35,101 bases of DNA from Bacteroidota bacterium (GCA_015222165.1 JADFUS010000045.1:1-35101); one strand, 5' to 3'; counted from the first letter of the stretch, positions 9,518 through 18,486 are shown. A program made the numbers and translations. The notes: generated by a model not told the origin, from the sequence alone.

Positions 9518-11491
9518 ATGAAAAACTTTTCTAGCTATTTAACGTCGATAATAGTGTTGTTGGTGATAGTTTCTGGTTGTAGTAAAAAGAGTATACCAGA
9601 ACCAAAACCAATTGAAAAATCGACAGCTACTATTATAACTTCTAAAAAGGAAGTATTTATTTCTGGTTCAGAAGTACGTGTACCTGTTAGGGTAGTTCTT
9701 GATAAACAAGCTCAACAACTTATAGAGTTTAAAATTGTTTATGGATCTAAAAATTCAATTGATAAAGGAATTACTTTTTCAATGCTTCCATTAGTTATAA
9801 CTAAAGGAAATTCTAAAGTAGATTTTGATATTATTTTTGATGCAACAAAATTTCAAGTAGGGTTTTCGGGTGTTTCACATTTAGTTTTAACTTCAAATGG
9901 TGCAAATATCGGAGTCCCATTAGAAATAATATTGAATGTTAAAGGTGTATCATCAACTTCTGCAACACTTTCTACAGACGGAACAGATGTAGTTGTTGGA
10001 AAAACAGATTTTGAAAAATCTATTACCGTAACTTTGAATAAAGAAGCTCTTGCAGATGTTAAATTTAATATTTTAGTTGAAGGTAAAGAAGGTGATTATG
10101 AAATTGTTGATAAAATTATAACGGTTAAAAAAGGAGAAAAAAAAGGTATTGGAGTTATTAAATTCTTTCAAAAATCATTTTCAAATGAACTTATGACAGG
10201 AACAGCAAAAATATCAATAACAACTACTGCTGGTGATATAATTCTTGGAGATCCAAATAAGTTGCTTCTTAATATTAAAGGTACTGGTACTGCTCCTATA
10301 GGAACAATATCAATAGAAACATCTGATATAAAAGTGGGTGAAGATGATAAGATAGTTGAATTTTCAGTTAAAATATCGGAAACTTTAACTAAAGATGCAG
10401 TTTTTGCAATTACGGCTACTTCAGATAAAGATGATTTTTTTACTCTTAATACAAAATCTATTACTATAATTTCTGGAACTCTTGAAGCTAAAGGAACTAT
10501 TACTTTTAAAGCTTCTTCTTTTCCATATAGTACAGATAATGAGAATGTTAAAGTTATTATTGCTTCAGAAGATGTTATTATAAATAGTGATTCAACATTA
10601 GATTTAAACATTTCGGGAGAATCTTTAAATCCTAATATAGACGATATGAATTATATTTTTCAATCTGATAAAGGTTTAATGTATGTTGGAACTGAAAAGA
10701 AAGAAGCATCTTTATATTTTGCAGCAGAAAAATTAGGTGATGTTGCGACAAAAGAACATAATATTTATTGTAAAATAACTGGAGGAGTCGAAGGAGTAGA
10801 TTATGAATGGATAACAAAATTCCCTCTTAAAATAGCTATTGGCTCAGATAATTCACATGTTTATTTAAATGTTCTTCCTGCAGGAGCTGGAAAAACTTTT
10901 AAAATTCAACTCTCTTGTGCTGAAGCTACAATAGGCTCAAAGGGTATTTATACATTAACAACAAAATATTTATTATGGCCTCCACTAACTCGTCAAGCCC
11001 CTCGTTTGAGAGAAAGTTATATTTTTAATGATAATGAATTTGCTGTTATTAAAATGGGTTTTGGAGATGATAATTATGAATTTAAGTATCCTTGTTCAGA
11101 TTGGTTAGATTTGTCAGAAATAAAAGAATTTACTTTAGCAAGTAAAGATGCGGTATTAAATATTAGTGCTTTTTCTATTGATACATATCATAAAGAAAAG
11201 ATAGTGTTATTTATGTACGCGGATTATAATGCAGACGGAAAATTTGATGGTGAAAATGAAGAAGTATTTTCTAAAAAACTTGAAAATGTAGGTGTTGGAG
11301 CTGAAAATATTAGAAATTTCGCAAATAATTTTACTGTTCCTGATGGAGTTTCTGAATTTATAGTTCGAGTTTGTGTAACTTCAATTTCAGGAAGTGATTA
11401 TTCAGCTACTTTTGATGATGGTTATTTTGTACTTCCTGAGAGCTTTATTTTGGCTCACATGGCGGACTTTAAAGTTGTTGTTTCTGAATAA
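9518..11491 (+). CDS. Multi-domain surface lipoprotein with GEVED-type C-terminus, copy 2
   Basis: 657-residue paralog of the preceding protein, with lipobox VSGC at Cys21. It matches copy 1 from the second repeat onward (EKSTAT, then EVFISGSEVRVPV) through to the common end AHMADFKVVVSE, so it is about 110 residues shorter because the first beta-sandwich repeat is missing. It has four repeats plus the GEVED-like region with ADYNADGKFDGENE and NFTVPDGVSEFIVRV. The divergence is spread over the whole protein, with the C-terminal region best conserved. No frameshift or premature stop is present, so both copies look functional. The ligand is unknown. glnS starts 118 bases downstream, after the duplicated terminator. 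Confidence 0.88.
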   Translation: MKNFSSYLTSIIVLLVIVSGCSKKSIPEPKPIEKSTATIITSKKEVFISGSEVRVPVRVVLDKQAQQLIEFKIVYGSKNSIDKGITFSMLPLVITKGNSKVDFDIIFDATKFQVGFSGVSHLVLTSNGANIGVPLEIILNVKGVSSTSATLSTDGTDVVVGKTDFEKSITVTLNKEALADVKFNILVEGKEGDYEIVDKIITVKKGEKKGIGVIKFFQKSFSNELMTGTAKISITTTAGDIILGDPNKLLLNIKGTGTAPIGTISIETSDIKVGEDDKIVEFSVKISETLTKDAVFAITATSDKDDFFTLNTKSITIISGTLEAKGTITFKASSFPYSTDNENVKVIIASEDVIINSDSTLDLNISGESLNPNIDDMNYIFQSDKGLMYVGTEKKEASLYFAAEKLGDVATKEHNIYCKITGGVEGVDYEWITKFPLKIAIGSDNSHVYLNVLPAGAGKTFKIQLSCAEATIGSKGIYTLTTKYLLWPPLTRQAPRLRESYIFNDNEFAVIKMGFGDDNYEFKYPCSDWLDLSEIKEFTLASKDAVLNISAFSIDTYHKEKIVLFMYADYNADGKFDGENEEVFSKKLENVGVGAENIRNFANNFTVPDGVSEFIVRVCVTSISGSDYSATFDDGYFVLPESFILAHMADFKVVVSE

Positions 11492-11560
11492 TATATTAAT
11501 AAAATATTTCATTTAAATTTAGAACCAATACTTTTTTTGAGTATTGGTTCTTTTTTTATA
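11487..11560 (+). repeat. Duplicated 3' flank, copy 2 (pairs with 9248-9321)
   Basis: Second copy of the near-identical 3' segment (end of gene, spacer, terminator). Sequence similarity ends right after the T-run, where the glnS promoter begins, which marks the right edge of the duplicated unit. Confidence 0.85.
11521..11557 (+). terminator. Intrinsic terminator after lipoprotein copy 2
   Basis: A 12-bp perfect stem (11521-11532 with 11540-11551) and a 7-base T-run, identical to the terminator at 9282-9318. It separates the lipoprotein pair from glnS. Confidence 0.9.
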
Positions 11561-11562
11561 TA

Positions 11563-11589
11563 TTGTACAGAAAATAATCATTATATTTG
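11563..11589 (+). promoter_or_regulatory. Promoter of glnS
   Basis: TTG (11563-11565), a 16-base gap (somewhat short) and an exact TATATTTG (11582-11589) lie 20 bases before the glnS ATG, directly after the upstream terminator. Confidence 0.55.
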
Positions 11590-11609
11590 CATTTTAATAT
11601 CATATACTT

Positions 11610-13301
11610 ATGGCTGAAAATATATCTAATACTGCCGAAGAATCGGTAAAATCTCTGAATTTCCTTGAGGAGATAATTGAAAACGACATTGAAAATGGTC
11701 TGAAAGAGGTTCATACTCGTTTTCCTCCAGAGCCAAATGGCTATCTCCATATTGGTCATGCAAAGTCTATATGTCTTAATTTTGGACTTGCAAAGAGATA
11801 TAATGGCACATGTAACTTGCGTTTTGATGATACAAATCCTGCTAAAGAAGAGACAGAATATGTCGATTCTATTAAGGAGGACATCAAATGGTTGGGTTTC
11901 AAGTGGAACAAAGAGTGCTACACATCAGATTATTTCCAGCAACTTTATGATTGGGCGGTCGAGCTTATCAAGAAAAATCTTGCTTATGTTGACGATCAAA
12001 CTCAAGAAGAGATAAGAAAAGGTAGAGGAACAGTTATGAATAGTGGAGTTGAAAGTCCATATCGTAATCGTTCGGTTGAAGAAAATATCGACCTTTTAGA
12101 GCGTATGAAAAATGGAGAGTTTGCAGATGGCGAAAAAGTTCTTAGGGCAAAGATAGATATGTCTCACCCAAACATGCTTATGCGTGATCCATTGCTTTAT
12201 CGTATCCTTCATGCAGATCATCATCGTACGGGTAAAAAATGGAGTATATACCCAATGTATGATTATGCGCACGGAGAATCAGATTCTATAGAAAATATAA
12301 CACACTCAATATGCACATTAGAGTTTGATGTACACAGAGCTTTATATGAATGGTTTATTGAGAAATTAAATATATATCCAAGTCATCAATTTGAGTTTGC
12401 ACGTCTTAACATTACTAATACAGTGATGAGTAAACGTAAACTTTTGCAACTTGTTAAAGAAAATCTTGTTATGGGTTGGGACGATCCACGTATGCCGACA
12501 ATTTGTGGGTTACGTCGTAGAGGTTATACTCCTGCTTCAATTCGTACTTTTGCTGAAAAAGTGGGTGTTGCAAAACGTGATAATATAATAGATTTAGGAC
12601 TTTTAGAATTTTGTGTTCGTGAAGATTTAAATCATAGTTCTCAACGTCGTATGGCTGTTCTTGATCCTATAAAAGTGGTAATAACAAATTACCCAGAAGA
12701 TAAAACAGAGATTATTTCATGTATTAATAATCCTCAAGATGAAGAAGCTGGTCACCGTGATATATCTTTTTCTAGAGAGGTTTATATTGACCGTAATGAT
12801 TTTAAAGAAGAGGCTACAAAAAAATATTTCCGTCTTTCTCCAGGTAAAGAAGTTCGTCTTCGTTATTCATACCTTATTAAGTGTGAAGAAGTTATTAAGG
12901 ATTCAGAAGGTAATATTACAGAATTAAGATGTTCTTATGACCCAGAATCTATGGGTGGAAAATCTTCTGATGGACGAAAAGTTAAAGGAATTATTCATTG
13001 GGTAGATGTTAAAACAGCTGGTGAAATTGAAGTACGTTTGTTCGATAGATTGTTTCTTCAAGAAAATCCAGATGAAGCAGAAGAGGGAAAAACTTTTGTT
13101 GACAATATTAATCCTGACTCTTTGACAATTGTTAAAGGTTACGCAGAAAGTTCTCTTTTGAAGGCTAAAATTGGAGAATCTTTTCAATTTGAACGTATAG
13201 GTTATTTTGTTGTAGATAAAGATAGTACAGAAAATAAACAGATTTTCAATCGTACTGTAACACTTAGAGATACTTGGGCTAAGTCCTTAAAGAAAAAATA
13301 A
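11610..13301 (+). CDS. glnS: Glutaminyl-tRNA synthetase
   Basis: 563-residue class Ib synthetase charging tRNA-Gln directly. The HIGH motif is at 47-50 in PPEPNGYLHIGHAKSI, the KMSKS equivalent is VMSKR at 272-276, and RFDDTNPAKE at 71-80 and NMLMRDPLLYRI are typical of GlnRS rather than GluRS. The C-terminal half is the two-barrel anticodon-binding domain (residues about 345-563). Length matches bacterial GlnRS. Its presence means the cell need not rely on the GatCAB amidation route for Gln-tRNA. The gene is a single transcript between the promoter at 11563 and the hairpin at 13321. Confidence 0.98.
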   Translation: MAENISNTAEESVKSLNFLEEIIENDIENGLKEVHTRFPPEPNGYLHIGHAKSICLNFGLAKRYNGTCNLRFDDTNPAKEETEYVDSIKEDIKWLGFKWNKECYTSDYFQQLYDWAVELIKKNLAYVDDQTQEEIRKGRGTVMNSGVESPYRNRSVEENIDLLERMKNGEFADGEKVLRAKIDMSHPNMLMRDPLLYRILHADHHRTGKKWSIYPMYDYAHGESDSIENITHSICTLEFDVHRALYEWFIEKLNIYPSHQFEFARLNITNTVMSKRKLLQLVKENLVMGWDDPRMPTICGLRRRGYTPASIRTFAEKVGVAKRDNIIDLGLLEFCVREDLNHSSQRRMAVLDPIKVVITNYPEDKTEIISCINNPQDEEAGHRDISFSREVYIDRNDFKEEATKKYFRLSPGKEVRLRYSYLIKCEEVIKDSEGNITELRCSYDPESMGGKSSDGRKVKGIIHWVDVKTAGEIEVRLFDRLFLQENPDEAEEGKTFVDNINPDSLTIVKGYAESSLLKAKIGESFQFERIGYFVVDKDSTENKQIFNRTVTLRDTWAKSLKKK

Positions 13302-13320
13302 AACAAATTAAATAATTTTT

Positions 13321-13362
13321 AAATAGGGTGGCTAAAATATATTTTAAGTCACCCTATTTTAG
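13321..13362 (+). terminator. Intrinsic terminator after glnS
   Basis: A 10-bp stem (13321-13330 with 13350-13359), extended inward by the complementary CTAAAAT and ATTTTA stretches, with a short T-run. It lies 19 bases after the glnS stop. It overlaps a possible GTG start (13328) for the next gene, which argues against that start. Confidence 0.8.
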
Positions 13363-13375
13363 AATAAAGAATAAT

Positions 13376-14293
13376 ATGAGAAACGAATTTCGTTATAATA
13401 TTTTGGCAACGATAGCTTGTATAGTATGGGCTTCAGCTTTTCCTGCTGCAAAAGTCGGATTTGAATATTTGCCACCAATTTTTTTGTCAGGAATCCGTTT
13501 TACTCTTGCTGGGCTTATTCTTGCCCCTTTTCTTATAAAAAGAAAAGTAGATTGGCGAGATTTTAAACGTCAAGGAGGATATATTTTATTCTTTGCTTTT
13601 TTTCAAACTTTTCTTCAATATTATTTCTTTTATACAGGACTTATAAGAATTCCTGCAGAGGTTGGAGCTGTATTGGTAGGGCTAGGACCTATTTTTGTTG
13701 CTATTCTTGCCCATATTTTCATTGGGGGAAGAGATAGAATGTCTTTACGAAAAATTATAGCTATAGTACTCGGTTTCTCGGGGGTAGCTTATCTTAGTTT
13801 TAGCAAAGGACTTGAAATAGAAAATGCTGGAGCGGATTTTTATATAGGAGTATTATGTGTCGTTACGAGTTGTTTAATAGGTTGTGTGACAAATATAATA
13901 GTTGTAAAAAGAAAAAAACATCTTGATCACGTTGCTTTAAATACGTTTTCTTGTTTTTTAGGTGGTCTAATGTTAACCGCTATTTCACTTTTTTTAGAAC
14001 CACAAGAAATTGCAAATATAAAACCTCTTCCAATGGATTTCTATTTTGCAATGATATGGCTTGCTGGAATTCCAGCATTAGGTTTTTCTATATGGTACTA
14101 CCTTCTTAGTCGTCCACAAATTATCGTTTCTGAGATAAATATCATTAAATTTTTAATCCCTGTATTTGGCGTTATTCTGAGCTGGATAATTGTTGAGGGC
14201 GAAAATCCAAATTTTACGACAGTTATAGGTGTAGTGATAATATCTGTTGCAATTATTATTATTCAACTCCCAGAGCGTAAAAAAATAAAATAA
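13376..14293 (+). CDS. EamA/DMT-family membrane transporter
   Basis: 305-residue inner-membrane protein of the drug/metabolite transporter superfamily with two EamA repeats and about ten hydrophobic helices. The first repeat begins ATIACIVWASAFPAAKVG, with a G-x-R-F pattern (SGIRFTLAGLIL) in helix 2, and the second starts at ADFYIGVLCVVTSCLIG. Basic loops (RKVDWRDFKR, VKRKKHLDH) fit cytoplasmic sides. Substrates in this family range over amino acids, metabolites and drugs, and cannot be predicted here. I start it at the ATG at 13376 (MRNEFRYN); an upstream GTG at 13328 lies inside the glnS terminator. It is a single gene, ended by a strong bidirectional hairpin. Confidence 0.9.
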   Translation: MRNEFRYNILATIACIVWASAFPAAKVGFEYLPPIFLSGIRFTLAGLILAPFLIKRKVDWRDFKRQGGYILFFAFFQTFLQYYFFYTGLIRIPAEVGAVLVGLGPIFVAILAHIFIGGRDRMSLRKIIAIVLGFSGVAYLSFSKGLEIENAGADFYIGVLCVVTSCLIGCVTNIIVVKRKKHLDHVALNTFSCFLGGLMLTAISLFLEPQEIANIKPLPMDFYFAMIWLAGIPALGFSIWYYLLSRPQIIVSEINIIKFLIPVFGVILSWIIVEGENPNFTTVIGVVIISVAIIIIQLPERKKIK

Positions 14294-14296
14294 AAT

Positions 14297-14339
14297 AAAA
14301 AATCATCAATTGAGTTTTACCACAATTGATGATTTTTTT
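14297..14339. terminator. Bidirectional terminator between the EamA gene and focA-type gene
   Basis: A 12-bp perfect stem (14301-14312 with 14323-14334) with an A-run before it and a T-run after it, placed between two convergent genes. It can end the EamA transcript on the plus strand and the channel gene on the minus strand. Confidence 0.85.
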
Positions 14340-14385
14340 GATTTAGATGTATCGTCATCTTTTTTAGAGATGATAGATATGTAAA

Positions 14386-15171
14386 TTATTTTTTCTTATA
14401 TATTAATCCATATAAACCACCTACAAACATAGCTCCTCCAACAATATTTCCTAAAGTTGCAGGAATTAAGTTGTCTAAAAATAGAGAGCTAATACTTATA
14501 TTTGCTCCGTTAAACATTCCTAGAGGAATGAAAAACATATTTGCAATGCAGTGTTCATATCCTAAAACTACAAAACACGCAACGGGAAACCATAATCCAA
14601 ATATTTTTCCAGAAGAGCTTTTACTGCTCATGGCAAACCAAATTGCAAGGCAAACAAACCAGTTAGCTCCAATTCCTTTTATAAAAGTTGTTGTCCAACT
14701 CATAGAAACTTTTGCTTCACTCAATTTTATTATTGCGCTGTGCCAAGGTTCGGCGTCTGTAAGACCTATATAATATACAAATATATAGGTGAAAAATAGT
14801 GCTCCTAAAAAATTACCTAAATAAACTAAGCTCCAATTTCTTAGAACTTCTTTTATTTTAATTTTCTTTTTTAGTAAAGCGGGGATAAGCATAGCGTTGT
14901 TTCCTGTAAAAAGCTCGGCTCCTGCAAAGACTACAAACATTAGTCCTATAGGGAACATTGCTCCACAAAGTAGTTTTGTAAGTGCAGGATTAAATTCTGA
15001 AAATCCTGGAAATCCAAATCCTACAAGAATAGAAAAAGTGCCTCCCATAGCTATATATACTCCTGCTAAGAATGACAATGCAAGGGTTTTTACTGTTGAA
15101 AGATTTACTTTCGTTACAGCTACGGCTTCGGTACTTTTTACAATTTCAGATGGGGTAATGATTCCTAACAT
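14386..15171 (-). CDS. Formate/nitrite transporter (FocA/NirC family)
   Basis: 261-residue integral membrane channel of the FNT family, which forms pentamers passing formate, nitrite or related small anions. Six hydrophobic segments are visible. Family signatures are AGAELFTGNNAML (half-helix loop), WSLVYLGNFLGALFF, and GYEHCIANMFFIPLGMF with the conserved His of the pore, plus NLIPATLGNIVGGAMFVG near the end. The N-terminus (TPSEIVKSTEAVAVTKVN) matches the amphipathic start of FNT channels. It lies 31 bases downstream of the AspT/YidE-like exchanger and is probably cotranscribed. In a fermenting Bacteroidales a formate role is more likely than nitrite, but the sequence alone does not decide. 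Confidence 0.93.
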   Translation of the reverse strand: MLGIITPSEIVKSTEAVAVTKVNLSTVKTLALSFLAGVYIAMGGTFSILVGFGFPGFSEFNPALTKLLCGAMFPIGLMFVVFAGAELFTGNNAMLIPALLKKKIKIKEVLRNWSLVYLGNFLGALFFTYIFVYYIGLTDAEPWHSAIIKLSEAKVSMSWTTTFIKGIGANWFVCLAIWFAMSSKSSSGKIFGLWFPVACFVVLGYEHCIANMFFIPLGMFNGANISISSLFLDNLIPATLGNIVGGAMFVGGLYGLIYKKK

Positions 15172-15202
15172 ATTTTTTTAGTATTGGTTTTATTTTAACT
15201 TT

Positions 15203-16867
15203 TTAGCTAATGCTAAAAATAATCAATAACTGTGCGGTAAGAACTCGTAAAAACATTGTTAATGGATATACAGTTGCATAAGCTACAGATGCCATATCAT
15301 TATTTGATTGACTATTAGCAAACGCAAGAGCAGGTGGATCTGTTGTGCTACCTGCAAGTAATCCCATAAGTGTATAATAATTCATTTTGTAACGTAAGCG
15401 TGCAAATATACCAACTATAAGGATAGGTAAAATAGTTATTACAATTCCGTATAATACCCACCAATATCCACCACCGCAAACAGTATTTACAAAACCTTCG
15501 CCAGCTCCTAAACCAACTGCAGCAAGGAAAAGTGATATTCCTATTTCACGTATCATCATATTTGCACTAGTAGTGGTGAATGTTACCATTTTATAGTAAG
15601 GTCCAAATCTACTTATAAGAATAGCAATGATAAGAGGACCTCCAGCAAGACCAAGTTTTACTGGTTGAGGAATCCCTGGGAACATAAAAGGTATTGAACC
15701 AACCACGATACCTATAAAGATACCTAAGAATATAGGAATAAGGTTTGGGTGGTCAAGACGTTTTAGAGAGTTTCCTAAAAGATCAGCCAATTTTTTGATA
15801 TCGTCTTCTTTACCTACAGCAGTAAGTCTATCTCCAAGTTGCAGATGTAAATTTGGTGAAGCAACAAGTTCAATGCCAGCACGAGTTACACGTGTGATAT
15901 TTACACCATATAAAGCTCTAATGTCAAGATTACCAATAGTATGACCGTTTATATTCGTTTTTGTAACGACAATTCTGCGAGAAAGAAGATCGTGTTCGAT
16001 AGTTTCCCAAGCACTATTATCAACATTACATACTTTACCTAATAAAAGAGATATGCTATCAATGTTTGTTTTTTCAGTTATAACACGAACAGTATCTCCA
16101 ATTTTTAAATGGCTTTTATTTGTAGCAATTTCTACTTTTCCGTCGGCGTGAAGAATTCTTGAAATAACAAATTTATTGTCAGTTAAAGAATTTATATCTT
16201 CAATATGACGTCCTGAAATACTTTTATTCTCTATAAGAATATTTGTTGTTATCGCAATAGATTTAGGCTCTATTCTTGCGGCTTGTTCAGCCTCTGTAGT
16301 CATATTTATACGACAAATTTTCTTTAGAGATAGAGTTGAAAGTATTATCCCAATAACACCTAAAGGGTAAGCTACAGCATATCCCATAGCAATTGTTGGG
16401 TCGTTTTGTCCAGCAATATCATTAAGAGTTTGTTGTGCAGCACCAAGACCAGGAGTGTTTGTTACAGCACCCGATAGAATACCAACCATTGTTGTTAAAT
16501 CAGTACCTGTTATAATATGTAATGCGTAAGTTATTGAAACACCAAGCACGACAACCATTGTAGCGAGTAAGTTTAATCTTAGACCTCCTTTTTTAAGAGA
16601 TTCAAAAAATCCAGGTCCAACTTGTAGTCCAATAGAGTAGACAAATAAGATAAGTCCTAGTTCTTTAGCAAAATGTAGAACAGAACCATCAATTCTCATT
16701 CCAAAATGGCTAAGAATTATTCCGACAAATAGAATCCATGTTATTCCTAAAGATATGTTTGCAATTTTCAGCTTTCCCAGCTGTATTCCTGCGGCTATTG
16801 TTACTGCCAATAGCATTATGGAGTGGGCAACCCCTGACCCCATAAATAAATCCACTAACCAATTCAT
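15203..16867 (-). CDS. AspT/YidE-family putative anion exchanger with two RCK-C domains
   Basis: 554-residue inner-membrane protein of the aspartate:alanine exchanger (AAEx) family, YidE/YbjL type. An N-terminal set of about five helices (residues 10-180) carries GLQVGPGFFESLKKGG and the GAVTNTPGLGAAQQ loop. Two TrkA-C/RCK-C domains follow (about 205-290 and 295-375; KIGDTVRVI and QLGDRLTAVG are the matching ends). A second helix set (about 380-554) has GLAGGPLIIAILISRFG, GLGAGEGFV and GLLAGSTTDPPALAFA, mirroring the first. AspT exchanges aspartate and alanine; a dicarboxylate such as succinate is a possible substrate here, which is inference. It is the first gene of a likely operon with the FNT channel. 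Confidence 0.92.
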   Translation of the reverse strand: MNWLVDLFMGSGVAHSIMLLAVTIAAGIQLGKLKIANISLGITWILFVGIILSHFGMRIDGSVLHFAKELGLILFVYSIGLQVGPGFFESLKKGGLRLNLLATMVVVLGVSITYALHIITGTDLTTMVGILSGAVTNTPGLGAAQQTLNDIAGQNDPTIAMGYAVAYPLGVIGIILSTLSLKKICRINMTTEAEQAARIEPKSIAITTNILIENKSISGRHIEDINSLTDNKFVISRILHADGKVEIATNKSHLKIGDTVRVITEKTNIDSISLLLGKVCNVDNSAWETIEHDLLSRRIVVTKTNINGHTIGNLDIRALYGVNITRVTRAGIELVASPNLHLQLGDRLTAVGKEDDIKKLADLLGNSLKRLDHPNLIPIFLGIFIGIVVGSIPFMFPGIPQPVKLGLAGGPLIIAILISRFGPYYKMVTFTTTSANMMIREIGISLFLAAVGLGAGEGFVNTVCGGGYWWVLYGIVITILPILIVGIFARLRYKMNYYTLMGLLAGSTTDPPALAFANSQSNNDMASVAYATVYPLTMFLRVLTAQLLIIFSIS

Positions 16868-16944
16868 AGTTTATAGCAATTATTTTGTGTGTATAATTAA
16901 GTTTTCAGATAACTTTTTGATAGTGTTTTTTTTAAAATCAGACA

Positions 16945-16974
16945 CAAAGGTAGAGATATTATTTAACTTAACAA
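16945..16974 (-). promoter_or_regulatory. Promoter of the exchanger-channel operon
   Basis: On the minus strand TTG (16974-16972), a 19-base gap and TACCTTTG (16952-16945) match the Bacteroidota promoter. The -7 box is 77 bases before the ATG, leaving a leader of about 70 bases. Confidence 0.65.
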
Positions 16975-17282
16975 GCATTAGTTGTGATTAATTTGTTTAA
17001 GAAAAGCCTATATAGAGGATTATAATTATTTTTATTATAATATTTAAAGCATATAAATTGGAAAAAGATTATGAAAGTTGAATAAGTTTTCATTGCTATT
17101 TTTATAGGTAGTAACCAATGTTTTTTAAGGTAATTAGCACTATGATATTCTTTTGTAATTTGAATATCATAGTGCTAATTTTCAATATCTTTACTATTTT
17201 AATATTTTCGTTAAAATAGACTTGTATCTTTTTACTTATGTGTAATATTTATAATTTTTCGGATTCTAAAGTAAATTTAATA
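16975..17282. other. Gene-free stretch with two inverted repeats
   Basis: About 310 bases (415 counting the exchanger promoter and leader) hold no open frame with coding character. A 19-bp perfect inverted repeat lies at 17132-17180 and a smaller 9-bp one at 17194-17219. The rest is very AT-rich. It lies downstream of the DUF4374 gene and upstream of the exchanger operon, both on the minus strand, so one hairpin may be the terminator of the iron-uptake operon. I see no transposase remnant. Confidence 0.6.
17132..17180. repeat. 19-bp perfect inverted repeat, possible terminator
   Basis: 17132-17150 is the exact reverse complement of 17162-17180, with an 11-base loop. It lies 102 bases after the DUF4374 stop on the minus strand. 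There is only a short T-run on either side, so termination is possible but not certain. Confidence 0.75.
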
Positions 17283-18461
17283 TTAAAATTTTTTAAAGAA
17301 AAATGGTGCACCTTGAGTACTTATCTTTTTCCCTATTACTTTTTTTGTTTTATAATCATATAAATAATATCCAGTTCCTTGTTCTCCAGACATTCCGAAA
17401 ACTACAAAGTCATCATAAATACCTATGCATGCTGACCAGCCCGTTGTAGGTGGTAGATCTAATTTATGGAATGTTTTGTTGTATACATCTAGTTCAAAAG
17501 GTTGCATAGATTTGTCATTAACATAGTCTGGTGGATTACTTGCATTTGCTGGGACATTAAGAAAAGTATAGACTTTACCGTTTTCTACATATGCTTTGTA
17601 ATAGGAAAAGCTTGCAGTATTTTCAGCAATACCTTCAATAAATTGACCTTTTATAGGGAAAAAATAAGATTTGTCAAAATCTGTTTCTCCTTTTTTTATA
17701 CGTAGAAATCCATCATTCTCATCGCTATATCCAAAACAACCAGTACTATAGAAATAAAGATCTTCTTTTTCATCTATAAAAAGTCCTCCTGTTGGACCGT
17801 CACAGCCAACCATTCCTGCTCTGCTATCACTAACCATTTTTATTGGTTTGTCGGTTTTCGTATCTATAATTAAAACGTGTGAGCCTGGATTAGGGTTTAA
17901 TAAAGATTTTGTTTGCCATAGAGCGATGTATAATTCGTTACCACGTATAATAGCACCCATAGGTTCGGGATTATTATCATTTTCACCAATTGCAAATTTA
18001 GACAAATCAATTTCTTTTTCAATAGTCATGTTTGTAGGGTTGAAAACTATTATATTACCTGTTCCTGATGCTGTAATATACCCCTTATTATCGTTATAAA
18101 AAACTATTGAATTTGTTTTAGACTTTGCAGGAAGGATAAGTGTATTTCCAGATTTTTCAAGAGTATTTTTGTTTTTTTTATATTTAAATAACTTATCTGT
18201 AGATTCTTCTAAAACAAAAACATAATCTTTGTATGTATATAGGTATCCAGATTTACTGTGTATTAGTGAATTTGAAGTAGTAGTTTTTTCAACATCTAAA
18301 TCTTTGAAAAGATCAATGTAAGAGTGGTCGTCAATAACAACACTATGTAAACAAGTAGTTGTATTTTCTCTTTTTTCAGAACTTGGGTCGTCTTTGTCAC
18401 AAGCAGATACAAAAATGGATATTGTAGCTAAACTCATTAATAGAAATTCTTTAGTTTTCAT
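17283..18461 (-). CDS. DUF4374 (XusB-like) surface lipoprotein
   Basis: 392-residue lipoprotein with lipobox VSAC (Cys21) followed by the acidic DKDDP, a sequence type that favours surface export in Bacteroidota. The rest consists of repeated beta-strand blades (GYITASGTGNIIVFNPTN, PMGAIIRGNELYIALW, GSHVLIIDTKTDKPI, KVYTFLNVPAN, DDFVVFGMSGEQGTGYYLYD), fitting a beta-propeller and the DUF4374 family. Bacteroides XusB, a siderophore-binding lipoprotein working with TonB receptor XusA, belongs to this type as far as I recall. The gene begins 25 bases after the TonB receptor gene and is surely cotranscribed. Likely role: capturing ferric siderophore at the cell surface and passing it to the receptor. 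The ligand is not shown by the sequence. Confidence 0.8.
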   Translation of the reverse strand: MKTKEFLLMSLATISIFVSACDKDDPSSEKRENTTTCLHSVVIDDHSYIDLFKDLDVEKTTTSNSLIHSKSGYLYTYKDYVFVLEESTDKLFKYKKNKNTLEKSGNTLILPAKSKTNSIVFYNDNKGYITASGTGNIIVFNPTNMTIEKEIDLSKFAIGENDNNPEPMGAIIRGNELYIALWQTKSLLNPNPGSHVLIIDTKTDKPIKMVSDSRAGMVGCDGPTGGLFIDEKEDLYFYSTGCFGYSDENDGFLRIKKGETDFDKSYFFPIKGQFIEGIAENTASFSYYKAYVENGKVYTFLNVPANASNPPDYVNDKSMQPFELDVYNKTFHKLDLPPTTGWSACIGIYDDFVVFGMSGEQGTGYYLYDYKTKKVIGKKISTQGAPFFFKKF

Positions 18462-18486
18462 GTTTTTATATTTATAATTTTATTAT

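Noticed and set aside
6937-11491. CRISPR-like repeat array or transposon for the repeated DNA
   Set aside because: The repetition is at the level of protein domains and a gene duplication with 2239-base offset; there are no short regular spacers, no transposase and no terminal inverted repeats.
13328-13375. GTG start for the EamA transporter at 13328
   Set aside because: It lies inside the glnS terminator hairpin; the ATG at 13376 begins directly before the first membrane helix.
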